Shown here: one piece after another, positions 51,372 through 60,362 of the stretch
How the letters are laid out: every line of letters starts with the position of its first letter
Position numbering within the stretch: position 1 is the stretch's first letter
Position numbers and translations under genes: made by a program
Assembly (NCBI RefSeq): GCF_035605935.1
Contig: NZ_DATNGK010000241.1
Span: forward strand, 4,781 to 68,780
From: Actinocrinis sp035605935
GTDB lineage: Bacteria; Actinomycetota; Actinomycetes; Streptomycetales; Catenulisporaceae
Reading direction: 5' to 3'
Length of the DNA: 64,000 nucleotides
Notes under the pieces: model-generated
What the model was told of the DNA's origin: nothing
Database searches by the model: none
The model's input: only the letters and a program-made list of their open reading frames with translations

Positions 51372-53048
51372 CTATTGGGCGAGCAGGTCGTGGATCGGTC
51401 GGCCACGGACTGCGGTCCGGAGGCAGCGGGGCAGGTCAAGCCCGGGAGTCAGGTCTGGCAGGCCGGGCACTCCCGCTCGCTCGTCCGTTGACCAAGCGGC
51501 GACGCGTTGGTCGGGCGTCTGCACGACGAGGTCGCCCGCCTCCCACACGGCGTATGTCGCCGGAGCTCCCGGTGTCAGCACGCCGGTTTCGTCCTGTGGA
51601 ACGCGCGCCATGGCCGGGTTCAGCGCGCGCCATCCGCCTCGGGTGTGCGCGGCGAAGGCGGCGCGGGCGGTCATCCGCGAGGCGGGCGTGCGGTGGAAGA
51701 CGGCGGCGCGCACCGCCTCCCACGGACCGAGCGCAATGACCGGCGAGTCGGAACCGAACGCGAGCACGACGCCAGCCGCGCTCATCGCCGCGAATGGATT
51801 CATGCCGAGCGCGCGGCCGGGTCCGAGCCGCTGGACGTACATGCCGTCGGTCCCGCCCCAAGCCGCGTCGAATCCGGGCTGCGCCGAGATCACCACGCCG
51901 TGATGGGCGAACTTCTTGATGTGCTCGCTGTCGGGCAGTTCGGCGTGTTCGGCGCGCACCCGCATGGCCCGCAGCCGCTTCTCGCCCACCAGTTCGTGCG
52001 TCAGATCAAGACCGGCGACCAGCAGGTCAAGCCCATAGTCGCCGATGACGTGGAAGCCGGGTTGTACCTGTGCCTCGACGCAGGAGACGAGGAACGCGCC
52101 GATCTGTTCGGCCGTCAGATACGCGGCTCCGGCGTAACCGGCGGTGGTCGCGCCGCCGAGTCCTGATTCGGCGGCGTCTGCGTAGGGCTCTCTTAGGCAG
52201 GCTGTGTGCGAGCCGATCGCGCCGTCGATGAAGAGGTCTCCGCCGGCCCCGACGCCGCCGAGTTCGACGGCCTTGACCGGATCGGTGAGCTCTCCCCAGT
52301 ACCCGAATACGTAAGGGCTCGCGTTATCCGAATCGGCGGCGAGCGAGAGCAGACCGGTGAAGTCATCCTCGCCGGAGATCTGCGGGCCGCCGCACTCGTG
52401 GAGTGCGCCGATGCCGAGTTCGGCGGCGCGACGAAGGGCGGCGCGTTGGGCGTCAGCGCGCTGCGTCGCGGTGATAGAGGCGAGTGCGGCGGCGCGTACC
52501 GCGTGGTGGGCATCCCGCGACAACGGGCCATCGTCGGCGTAGCCAGCGACCGAGCGTGCTTCTGGTGCCGCGTCGAGAAGCGCGCTGGAAATGACAGCGC
52601 TGTGCACGTCGACGCGCGAGAGGTAGGTACGGCGGCTGCCTGCCGCGCGGTCCAGCTCGGATCTGGTCAGCGGTTTTTGTCCGTCCGAAGAGGTGCGGTC
52701 CCAGTCGGTTTCGTCCCAGCCGGTGCCGAGCACGACGCCATCTTCGGGAAGAGCTGCCGCGTACGCGGCGATCCGGTGCAGCGCTTCGGTGCGAGATTCA
52801 CAGCCGGAAAGGTCGAGGCCGGTGAGCGCCAGGCCGGTGGAGGTGGCGTGTACATGGGCGTCGACGAAGGCCGGGGTGACGAGCGCGCCGTGCAGGTCGA
52901 TCGCCTCGTCCACCGACTCGGCCTGTGCGTCGGCCGCGCCTTCCGAGCCGACCCAGGCGACGGCGCCGTTCTCGACCACCATCGCGGTCGCGAACGGGTC
53001 GGCCGGGGTGTAGATGGCGCCGTTACGCAGCAGAGTCGTTGCCGTCAT
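51372..53048 (-). CDS. Amidohydrolase family protein (YtcJ-like)
   Basis: Metal-dependent hydrolase (558 aa). The first metal site is FVDAHVHATSTG (HxH), followed by GFHVIGD and RAEHAEL with further histidines and AFGSDSPV with the Asp. The overall pattern matches the YtcJ/NfdA (exoenzyme regulatory AepA-related) subgroup of amidohydrolases, substrate unknown. ATG 53048; it follows the FUSC gene by 9 bp on the same strand, so the two are one operon. The large palindrome begins 79 bp beyond its 3' end. Confidence 0.88.
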   Translation of the reverse strand: MTATTLLRNGAIYTPADPFATAMVVENGAVAWVGSEGAADAQAESVDEAIDLHGALVTPAFVDAHVHATSTGLALTGLDLSGCESRTEALHRIAAYAAALPEDGVVLGTGWDETDWDRTSSDGQKPLTRSELDRAAGSRRTYLSRVDVHSAVISSALLDAAPEARSVAGYADDGPLSRDAHHAVRAAALASITATQRADAQRAALRRAAELGIGALHECGGPQISGEDDFTGLLSLAADSDNASPYVFGYWGELTDPVKAVELGGVGAGGDLFIDGAIGSHTACLREPYADAAESGLGGATTAGYAGAAYLTAEQIGAFLVSCVEAQVQPGFHVIGDYGLDLLVAGLDLTHELVGEKRLRAMRVRAEHAELPDSEHIKKFAHHGVVISAQPGFDAAWGGTDGMYVQRLGPGRALGMNPFAAMSAAGVVLAFGSDSPVIALGPWEAVRAAVFHRTPASRMTARAAFAAHTRGGWRALNPAMARVPQDETGVLTPGAPATYAVWEAGDLVVQTPDQRVAAWSTDERAGVPGLPDLTPGLDLPRCLRTAVRGRPIHDLLAQ

Positions 53049-53057
53049 GCACTCAGC

Positions 53058-54113
53058 TTAGGAGGGCCGGACATGGGAGGCGACCAGGGCGATGACACCG
53101 CCGAGCAGGGTGGCGAGGAGCCGGGGCAGAGCCGTCTGGCCTGCGCCGAAGCCGAGTAGATCGAGCAATACGACCACGAAGCCGGTCAGGAACACCGAGT
53201 AGAGGAAATAGCTCGCCGGGAAGACCGTGTAGCCGAGGGCGATCGTGACGCCCGCGCCGATCAGTAGCGCGGCCGGTCCGAAGTGGGCGAGCGCCGCGAG
53301 CGGCAGGCCGAGCAGGATGCCGATCGCGGTGCCGCCGATCCGGTCGAGGGCCCGGCGCACGGTGAGTACGTGTTCTGTCTTGAGGACAAGCACGGCGGTC
53401 AGTGCGGCCCAGTACGGGTGCGCGAGGCCGAGTAGCAGCGCGGCGCTCTGGGCTATCGCGGCGGTGAGAGCGAGTCGCAGCGCGTGCTGGCCGTGGTGCG
53501 TGCTGATTCCGGCGTGTGTGCGCACGATAGCGACGAGGTGACCGTTGAATTCGCGCAGGCTTCGGCGGGGGCGTGTCGCCGACGCTGTGTCCGTTGGCTT
53601 TGGGAGGGCGAGGGCGACGAGTGCGGATTGGAACAGTCCGCCGGCGAGTACCAGCCCTGCGCGCACGGCGGCTTGGCGCGGTGTGTCCGGCGTGGATGTG
53701 GCGATGAGCAGTGCGCCGGGCCACTGGAGTGCGGCGATGGCCACTCGGTCGCTGAAGGCGCCGACGAGTCCGGCGGCGTAAGCGAAGGCTGCGATGAAGA
53801 GAACGAGCGGAATCGGGGCGTTGGCGGCGAGGGCGCCGACGAAGGTCCCCAGCGCCATGCCGGCCGAGGCGAGCGCGACGGCGGCGGGCTTCTTGCGTTC
53901 TTCGCCGACCATGGCGGCGAACCCGGACGGTAGGGCACCGAGCGCTGCGTAAACGCCGTACTCGTAATGGCCGAGGCAGACGCCGAGGGTGAGAGGCAGG
54001 ACGACGCCGACCGCGAGTCGGATGCCGCGTGCCGGGGCGAGCGCGGAGCGTGGAGCTTGCGCGATGCGTCCCGGGGATCGAAGTTCCCGGACGGTTTCGC
54101 TGTAGGTGGACAC
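53058..54113 (-). CDS. FUSC family (aromatic acid exporter-like) membrane protein
   Basis: Predicted inner-membrane exporter (351 aa from GTG 54113 behind GGGGGAGA). Two sets of about four to five helices (about 35-170 and 225-345) are separated by a basic loop near 185-200. The second set begins HALRLALTAAIAQSAALLLGL and has HPYWAALTAVLVLKTEHVLTVRRALDRIGGT, the FUSC_2 signature. AaeB-like relatives export aromatic carboxylic acids. A divergent LysR regulator is the expected arrangement for this family. Confidence 0.87.
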   Translation of the reverse strand: MSTYSETVRELRSPGRIAQAPRSALAPARGIRLAVGVVLPLTLGVCLGHYEYGVYAALGALPSGFAAMVGEERKKPAAVALASAGMALGTFVGALAANAPIPLVLFIAAFAYAAGLVGAFSDRVAIAALQWPGALLIATSTPDTPRQAAVRAGLVLAGGLFQSALVALALPKPTDTASATRPRRSLREFNGHLVAIVRTHAGISTHHGQHALRLALTAAIAQSAALLLGLAHPYWAALTAVLVLKTEHVLTVRRALDRIGGTAIGILLGLPLAALAHFGPAALLIGAGVTIALGYTVFPASYFLYSVFLTGFVVVLLDLLGFGAGQTALPRLLATLLGGVIALVASHVRPS

Positions 54114-54281
54114 GGTCTCCCCCGGTGGTGCTACGGATGGGCGACGCGTCTTCGAGCCGTCCCCGCCGCGTCCCGGGTGGGACGCGGTCGAGGCGATTCC
54201 ATGGTGACGCATGCTGGGGTGATGCGTCCAATAACCAGGGATTGTCGTTTCGATGCGCCAGCCGCATGTAAGAATTAAGGT

Positions 54282-55187
54282 ATGCAGATCGAGGAGTTGC
54301 GCTGGTTCACTGTGCTGTGCGAGACAGGGAACGTTGGGCGCGCGGCGGCGGAACTTGGCTTGTCACAGCCGGGACTGTCACGGGCGCTGGGCCGGCTGGA
54401 GCAGGAACTCGGCGCGCAGCTGTTCGACCGTAAGGGCCGCGTCCTTGAGCTCAACCGGTACGGCGAGGCTTTCCTCGCCTACGCGCGCCGGGTCCTGCGG
54501 GAACTGGAGGCCGGACGGCGAGCGGTCGCGGAGCTGGCCAGTCCCGAGACCGGCACGGTCGCGATGGCGTTCCTGCATACCGTCGGCCCGTGGCTGGTGC
54601 CGCGCTTGCTGCTGTCGTTTCGCGCGCAGTACCCGGGCGTGCGCTTCCACCTCATCCAGGGCGGCTCGGCGACCAACCTGGCCGCGCTTGAGCGCGGCGA
54701 GGTGGACCTGGTGATTACCTCACCTCGACCTGATGGGGCGCGGCTGATCTGGCGGCCGTTGCGCCGTGAGCGGCTGTATCTCGCCGTCCCGGTGGACCAC
54801 CGTTTCGCGCGGCGGCAACGCGTGCGGCTCGCGGAAGCGGCGGCGGAGACTTTTGTGGCCAACAAACCGGGCACGGGTCTGCGCGAGTCCACCGAGGAGT
54901 TGTGGCGCGAGGCTGGCATCGCGCCGACCGTCGCCTTCGAGGGCGACGATGTCGCGACGCTGCGCGGCATGGTCGCGGTCGGGCTCGGCGTGGCGGTCTT
55001 GCCGCGTGCGCGGACTTATGACGGCGGGATCGACCAGGCGGGTGATCCGTGGCTGCGGTACGTCCCGCTGGCCGGCAGCGGCGGTTCGCGCGTGCTGGGC
55101 CTGGTTTGGCGGGAGGACCGGTGGGCCTCCCCGGCGGTGACGGCGTTCCGCGACTCGGTGTTCGCGCTCGCGCCGGAACTGCCGTGA
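54282..55187 (+). CDS. LysR family transcriptional regulator
   Basis: Regulator (301 aa) with an N-terminal winged helix (LRWFTVLCETGNVGRAAAELGLSQPGLSRALGRLEQELG in two parts, about 6-44) and a periplasmic-binding-like effector domain. ATG 54282 has only AAGG one base upstream and an AT-rich TAAGAAT about 7-13 bp before, so a leaderless transcript is possible. Divergent from the FUSC-amidohydrolase operon, which it probably controls. It ends one base before the stop of the convergent Lrp gene. Confidence 0.92.
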   Translation: MQIEELRWFTVLCETGNVGRAAAELGLSQPGLSRALGRLEQELGAQLFDRKGRVLELNRYGEAFLAYARRVLRELEAGRRAVAELASPETGTVAMAFLHTVGPWLVPRLLLSFRAQYPGVRFHLIQGGSATNLAALERGEVDLVITSPRPDGARLIWRPLRRERLYLAVPVDHRFARRQRVRLAEAAAETFVANKPGTGLRESTEELWREAGIAPTVAFEGDDVATLRGMVAVGLGVAVLPRARTYDGGIDQAGDPWLRYVPLAGSGGSRVLGLVWREDRWASPAVTAFRDSVFALAPELP

Positions 55188-55643
55188 TCAGCCCACCGGA
55201 TCGGGCAAATCGGGCAGACGGCCGTCGTACGAGGTGGACAGCACGATCGTGGTGCGGGTCGAGACGTTCGCGGCCGAGCGGATCCTGGCCAGCAGACCCT
55301 CCAGCGCGCCGGGCGTGGCGACGTGCACCCTGAGGATGTAGTTCTCCTCGCCGGCGACCGAGTGGCAGGACTCGATCTCGCTCAGACCCTTGAGCCGCTC
55401 GGGAACGTCGTCGGGCGCGGCCGGGTCGAACGGTTTGACGGAGATGAACGCGGTCAGCGGCAGACCGATCGCCTCAGCGTCCACCACCGCGCGGTAACCC
55501 TTGATGACGCCGCGCTGCTCGAGCCGGCGCACGCGTTGGTGCGCGGCTGACGTGGACAAGCCGGTGGCCTTGCCGAGGTCGGTGTAGCTCATCCGTCCGT
55601 CGGCCAGCAGCAGCCGGACGATCTGCCGGTCGATCTCCTCCAT
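55188..55643 (-). CDS. Lrp/AsnC family transcriptional regulator
   Basis: Regulator (151 aa). The helix-turn-helix DLGKATGLSTSAAHQRVRRLEQRGVI (about 23-48 in two parts) is joined to a RAM/AsnC ligand domain with GLSEIESCHSVAGEENYILRV. ATG 55643 is the family start (MEEIDRQIVRLLLADGR). It is divergent from the HSP90-like gene with a 102-bp gap, so it may control that operon, and convergent with the LysR gene with no spacer. Confidence 0.92.
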   Translation of the reverse strand: MEEIDRQIVRLLLADGRMSYTDLGKATGLSTSAAHQRVRRLEQRGVIKGYRAVVDAEAIGLPLTAFISVKPFDPAAPDDVPERLKGLSEIESCHSVAGEENYILRVHVATPGALEGLLARIRSAANVSTRTTIVLSTSYDGRLPDLPDPVG

Positions 55644-55745
55644 CCCCCAACGGTAACGGGTTCGGCCAGCGGTATTCGAAACCAGGGCCGCAAGTATTCG
55701 AAACAAGGCCGCACGATGTCATGAGGCTCCCCTACGATCAGCCGC

Positions 55746-57587
55746 ATGCCGGAAAACCCGCTGACCGATCCGCCCTTGGCCGACGCGCACGCGTTCCAGG
55801 TCGATTTGCGGGGGCTGGTCGACCTGCTGTCGCACCACCTCTACTCCTCGCCGCGCATTTACGTGCGTGAGCTGCTGCAGAACGCGGTGGACGCGGTGAC
55901 GGCGCGGCTGGGCACCGACCCGGCGGCGCCGACGGGCATCCGCCTGACCGCGGACGGAGCCTCGGTGCGCATCGAGGATCCGGGGATCGGGCTGACTGAG
56001 GCAGACGTGCACCGCTTCCTCGCCACCATCGGCCGCTCCTCCAAGCGCGATGACCTGGCAGGCGCGCGTCGGGAGTTCCTCGGCCAGTTCGGCATCGGGC
56101 TGCTGGCCTGTTTCACCGTCGCCGACACCATCCGGGTGACGACGCGGTCCGCGGTCGACCAGGATGCGCCGCCGGTGGAGTGGTTGGCGACCTCCGACGG
56201 CCGGTACACGATCCGCGCGCTCGACCCGGCGCAGCGTCCTGAGCCGGGCACGACCGTGGAGCTGACGCCGCGTCCGGGGGCCGAACGGTGGTTCGCACCG
56301 GACCGGGTCGCCACGCTCGCCAGGGACTACGGCGCGCTGCTGCCTTACCCGGTCGTAGTGGAAACACCGGACGGTGCGGTACGCACCACGGATAGTCCGC
56401 CAGTTTGGGACCGCGACTACGTCTCGCCCGCCGCTCGGCGCCTGGCTCTCTTCGATTACGGCGAGCGCGCCCTCGGCTTCACGGCGCTCGACGTGATCGA
56501 GCTGAACGTGCCGCTGGCCGGTGTGCGCGGGGTGGCGTACGTGCTGCCTTCAGCGGCGAATCCAGCGGAGGCGGGCCGGCATCGCGTGCATCTGAAGGGC
56601 ATGCTGCTCTCCGATGCGACGACCGGCCTGTTGCCGGAGTGGGCGTTCTTCGTACGCTGCGTCATCGACACGGACACGCTGCGTCCGACCGCGTCGCGTG
56701 AGGGGCTGTACGAGGACGAGACGCTCTCCGCGGTGCGCGAGGCGCTCGGGGTACGGATACGGGACTGGCTGACCGACCTGGCCGCGCAGGATCCGACCAG
56801 GCTCGCCACCTTTCTCAGTGTGCACGCCCTGGGTGTGAAGGCGATGGCCAGGCATGACCGGGAACTGCTGCGGATCATGCTGCCGTTCCTCGACTTCGAG
56901 ACCACCGACGGCCGGGTGCCGCTCACCGAGTTCGCCCGCAACCACCCGAGCATCCATCTGGCCCGCAGCGTTGACGAATTCCGGCAGGTCGCCCCTATCG
57001 CGGCTGCGCAGGGCATCGGCGTGGTCAACGGCGGCTATACGTACGACGCGGACCTGGTCGAGCAGCTGCCGCAGGTCATTCCCGGCACGGTGGTCGGCGA
57101 ACTGGGCGCGGACGTGGTCACCGCGCACCTGGACCTGGTCGATCCGGCCGAGGAGCTGGCTCTGGCCGGGTTCCTGGCCGCGGCGCGGGCCACCCTCGAT
57201 CCGCTGGACTGCGACGTGGTGCTGCGCGCCTTCGCCCCGGTGTCGGTGGCGGCGCTGCACCTGGACAACCGCGAGGCCAGGTATGAGCGGACCCGCGCGG
57301 AGACCGAGGCCGCGGCGGACGAGCTGTGGGCCGAGATCCTGGGCGCGCTCAAATCCTCGGCGCCGCGCGCGCAGCTGGTGCTGAACCATCACAGCCCGGT
57401 GGTGCGGCGGCTGAGCGGCATTACCGACCGGACACTGCTGAACACGGCGGTCGAGGCGCTGTATGGCCAGGCGCTGCTCATGACGCACCGGCCGCTGCGC
57501 CCGAGCGATACCGCGCTGCTGAACCGGGCTTTCGGCGACCTGCTGGCCTGGGCCTCGCTGGCGGCGCGCGCTGGGGACGAGGTCTGA
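55746..57587 (+). CDS. HSP90 family ATPase (HtpG-like)
   Basis: Chaperone-type ATPase (613 aa, close to HtpG length). The GHKL nucleotide site is complete: RELLQNAVDAV (E42, N46), DPGIG (78-82) and GQFGIG (113-118). The middle domain has the catalytic-loop arginine in TASREGLYED (about 310-318). The C-terminal part is divergent (AQLVLNHHSPVVRRL; ALYGQALLMTHRPL) but keeps the HtpG outline. The protein ends GDEV. The large TPR gene begins 6 bp after its stop, so they are translated together. Actinobacterial paralogues of this kind are often called HSP90 family proteins; client unknown. Confidence 0.9.
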   Translation: MPENPLTDPPLADAHAFQVDLRGLVDLLSHHLYSSPRIYVRELLQNAVDAVTARLGTDPAAPTGIRLTADGASVRIEDPGIGLTEADVHRFLATIGRSSKRDDLAGARREFLGQFGIGLLACFTVADTIRVTTRSAVDQDAPPVEWLATSDGRYTIRALDPAQRPEPGTTVELTPRPGAERWFAPDRVATLARDYGALLPYPVVVETPDGAVRTTDSPPVWDRDYVSPAARRLALFDYGERALGFTALDVIELNVPLAGVRGVAYVLPSAANPAEAGRHRVHLKGMLLSDATTGLLPEWAFFVRCVIDTDTLRPTASREGLYEDETLSAVREALGVRIRDWLTDLAAQDPTRLATFLSVHALGVKAMARHDRELLRIMLPFLDFETTDGRVPLTEFARNHPSIHLARSVDEFRQVAPIAAAQGIGVVNGGYTYDADLVEQLPQVIPGTVVGELGADVVTAHLDLVDPAEELALAGFLAAARATLDPLDCDVVLRAFAPVSVAALHLDNREARYERTRAETEAAADELWAEILGALKSSAPRAQLVLNHHSPVVRRLSGITDRTLLNTAVEALYGQALLMTHRPLRPSDTALLNRAFGDLLAWASLAARAGDEV

Positions 57588-57593
57588 GTCGCG

Positions 57594-60347
57594 ATGCCCG
57601 CGATGACTGCGGCGCAGGTCTGGGCGGCGCTCGCCGAGAACGCGCAGGCGCTGAACGGTCCGGTCAAGGTGGCTCGCGCGGAGTACCTGGTCGACGCGGC
57701 TGAGGCGGCCGGCGACCCGGCGCTCTACGCGCAGGCGCTGCTCGACGTGATCAACGCCTACGAATACTGCGCGGAGCAGTCGAAGCTGCTGGTGCCGTTC
57801 GCCCGGCTGCTGCGGCTGTGGGACCGGGACGCCGGGGCATTCGACGCACGGCGCCGGCACAGCCTGTTCTGGTATTTCAAGTGGGCGACCGGCGGGATGC
57901 TGCGGGTGCCCGAGGTGCCGCTGACCTCGATCACCGGTTGGCTGGCCGAGATGGAGTCGCGTTATCGGCAGGCCGGCCACTCGCCGCGCGCGGTGCACAT
58001 GGGCCGGCATCGGCTGGCTCGTGCCACCGGGCAGGCGGCGGTCGCCGAGCGCGAGTTCGAGGCCTGGCTCGACGCGCCGCGCGACGCGATGGCCGACTGC
58101 AATGCCTGCGAGGCCGGGGATCAGGGCTGGTGGCACGCGTTCAACGGCCGGGACGAGGAGGCGCTGCGGCTGTGGGAGCCGGTGCTCGGCGGGCAGCTGG
58201 TGTGCGCAGAGGAGCCACATCGGGTCCTGGCCTACAGCCTGCTGCCGCTGCTTCGGCTCGGTCGCACCGACGAGGCACGCGGTAACCACCTACGCGGGTA
58301 CCGGATGGCCAAGGGCGTGGCCAATCTGCGTTCGACGATCGCGATGCACATCGAGTTCTGCGCGCTGACCGGCAATGAGGCACGCGGGCTCGAGATCCTG
58401 ACCGAGCACGCGGGACTGCTAGCCCCCGGCGCTGAGGATGCGACGTCGCGGTTGGAGTTCCTGATCGGCACTCAGGTGCTGCTGCGCCGGCTTTCCGCGG
58501 CGGGACTCAGTGACCTGACGCTGAGCAATATTGAGCAGCCCGCCGGTATCGCGCGTACCGGCCCGGCGACCGTCGGCAGTGTCGCCGCGCGGATCCAGGA
58601 GCAGATCGATGAGTTGTGCGCACGGTTCGACGCGCGCAACGGCAGCACGACCGTGTCGGACGGGGCAGCGGAGCGACTGACGGCCGAACCACTGCTGACC
58701 TCGCTGCCGCTCGGTTCCGCAGGCGCGTTGCCGACGCACGAGGTCACGGCGCCGGCAGCCTCGCCCGCCCCTTCCGTTTCCCGACCGGCGGCGGTCTCGC
58801 TTGACGAACTGGTGGCCGAAGCCGAACGGCTTTCCGACGCGCGGCACCCGCACGCGCGGCAGGCTTTTGAGCGAATCGCGGCGAGCGGACACGAATTGCC
58901 GCCGGTGATCGCCGCACGAATCGACCGCAATCGTGCCCGGATACTGCTGGAGCAGGACCCTGCGGCGGCGCGCGGCGCGCTCTGCTCCGTCGCGGAACGG
59001 CTTGCGCAGCTTGGTGAGGCCGCCGAAGCCCGCGAAACCCGGGCCAACGCCGCTTTCGCCGCCTTCCTCGCCGGGGACCGCGATACCGCGGAATCTGAGG
59101 CCGTGGTCATCGGCGCGGAAGCTGAAGCCGCATACGCCGCCGGCGATCTGACGGCGCGCCAGTATCTCAACGCGCGCAGCCTGCCGGTTTTCATCGCGTT
59201 CAACGCCTTGACCCGGCAGCCCGCGCCGACCGACGCGGCAACCGACGCCCCCGGCGAGCAAGGTGAGGCGGACCCGCAGCTCGCGGCCGAGTTGGTTCGG
59301 TCAGAGCTGGAGATCACCGAGAAGCTCGGTGATCCGGGTCGCGCCGCTGTCTATCAGCGCATGCTGGCGCAGCTCGCGTTCCGCCGCGGCGACCACGTCG
59401 AAGCTGGCGTGCGCCTCGCGGCGTCGCGCGATGAAGCGGTCCGAGCCGGGCAGCCCTGGGACGCGGTGGAACCGGCGGAAACGCTGGCTCAGCTCGCCCT
59501 GCAGCAGGGCGACACCGCAGCGGCGGAAGGTCACACCCGAGACGCCCTGGTGCACGGCGGCGACCTGCTCGATCGCGCGGCCCGAGCCCGGCTCTACTCG
59601 CTGCTGACCGAAGCACTGTGGCGGCAACCGGAACGCCGCCTTGAGGTCGTGGACGCCGCGTTGCGCGCGGGTGACTTGTGGGAGGGCACGAGCGAACCGG
59701 ACAGCCTGCACAGTCGGTTCATCGCGGCACGCGCTTATGCCGGACTCAAGCGGCACGGTGAGGCCGCCGCCCTATTCGACGAGCTGATGCAGCGCGTGCA
59801 CGTGCCCTACGACGGCGCGGGTATCGCGATGGCCCGTGAGCAGTACGCCGACTGCCTCACCCAGTTGGGCGAGCACCGGCGGGCCGCCGAACAGTACTTG
59901 GCCGCGGCGGCGCTCGTGCAGCATGATCCGCGCAATCGCCTTTCGCACGCGCGGCTCGCCTGGTCGGCAGCGCAGGCGCTGCAAAGCGCTGGGCTGACCG
60001 CCGAGGCGTTGCCCGCTTATCGGCGCGCGGCCGACCTGTGGAGCGAGCTCGGCAACCTGCCGGCGCGAGCGCGGTGCCTGCGGTCCGCGGCTTGGCTGAT
60101 CGGCTGGGCGAAACCCGAAGACACGGACGGGCAGTCGAACGACGACGCGCCGGCTCGGTGGACCGCGGCGCTGGCCGCGATGCGATCCGTGCTGGCCGAG
60201 CTGACGGCGGTACCGCGGGAAGAGCGGGCCGAGCCGATCACCGTGGAGATCGGGCACACGGACGACCAGCTGCGCCAAATGCTCGGCTGCCTGCGCGAGG
60301 CCGAGCAGCAGGCCACGCAGAGGACCGGCGCGGACGAACCCACGTAG
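57594..60347 (+). CDS. Large tetratricopeptide-repeat protein, partner of HSP90-like ATPase
   Basis: Helical-repeat protein (917 aa) with no enzymatic motif I can see. An N-terminal repeat block (1-370) contains Trp-rich helices (RRRHSLFWYFKWATGGML; CEAGDQGWWHAFNGRDEE). A Pro/Ala/Ser-rich linker lies at about 370-405. A C-terminal TPR array follows (about 410-885; AAVYQRMLAQLAFRRGDH, ETLAQLALQQGDTAAAEGH, AREQYADCLTQLGEHRRAAEQ). ATG 57594, or 57603. Its 6-bp spacing from the HSP90-like gene argues for a complex, as TPR proteins are classic Hsp90 co-chaperones in eukaryotes. Confidence 0.82.
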   Translation: MPAMTAAQVWAALAENAQALNGPVKVARAEYLVDAAEAAGDPALYAQALLDVINAYEYCAEQSKLLVPFARLLRLWDRDAGAFDARRRHSLFWYFKWATGGMLRVPEVPLTSITGWLAEMESRYRQAGHSPRAVHMGRHRLARATGQAAVAEREFEAWLDAPRDAMADCNACEAGDQGWWHAFNGRDEEALRLWEPVLGGQLVCAEEPHRVLAYSLLPLLRLGRTDEARGNHLRGYRMAKGVANLRSTIAMHIEFCALTGNEARGLEILTEHAGLLAPGAEDATSRLEFLIGTQVLLRRLSAAGLSDLTLSNIEQPAGIARTGPATVGSVAARIQEQIDELCARFDARNGSTTVSDGAAERLTAEPLLTSLPLGSAGALPTHEVTAPAASPAPSVSRPAAVSLDELVAEAERLSDARHPHARQAFERIAASGHELPPVIAARIDRNRARILLEQDPAAARGALCSVAERLAQLGEAAEARETRANAAFAAFLAGDRDTAESEAVVIGAEAEAAYAAGDLTARQYLNARSLPVFIAFNALTRQPAPTDAATDAPGEQGEADPQLAAELVRSELEITEKLGDPGRAAVYQRMLAQLAFRRGDHVEAGVRLAASRDEAVRAGQPWDAVEPAETLAQLALQQGDTAAAEGHTRDALVHGGDLLDRAARARLYSLLTEALWRQPERRLEVVDAALRAGDLWEGTSEPDSLHSRFIAARAYAGLKRHGEAAALFDELMQRVHVPYDGAGIAMAREQYADCLTQLGEHRRAAEQYLAAAALVQHDPRNRLSHARLAWSAAQALQSAGLTAEALPAYRRAADLWSELGNLPARARCLRSAAWLIGWAKPEDTDGQSNDDAPARWTAALAAMRSVLAELTAVPREERAEPITVEIGHTDDQLRQMLGCLREAEQQATQRTGADEPT

Positions 60348-60362
60348 ACGAGCAGGCTCCTG

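Noticed and set aside
53053..54267. 404-codon frame parallel to the FUSC gene
   Set aside because: It is Arg/His/Pro-rich and hydrophilic, in a shifted frame of a gene with proper membrane helices.
57585..57587. GDEV tail of the HSP90-like protein as a true TPR-binding EEVD motif
   Set aside because: Only a loose resemblance; the order and final Asp of EEVD are not present, so I do not claim a functional match.
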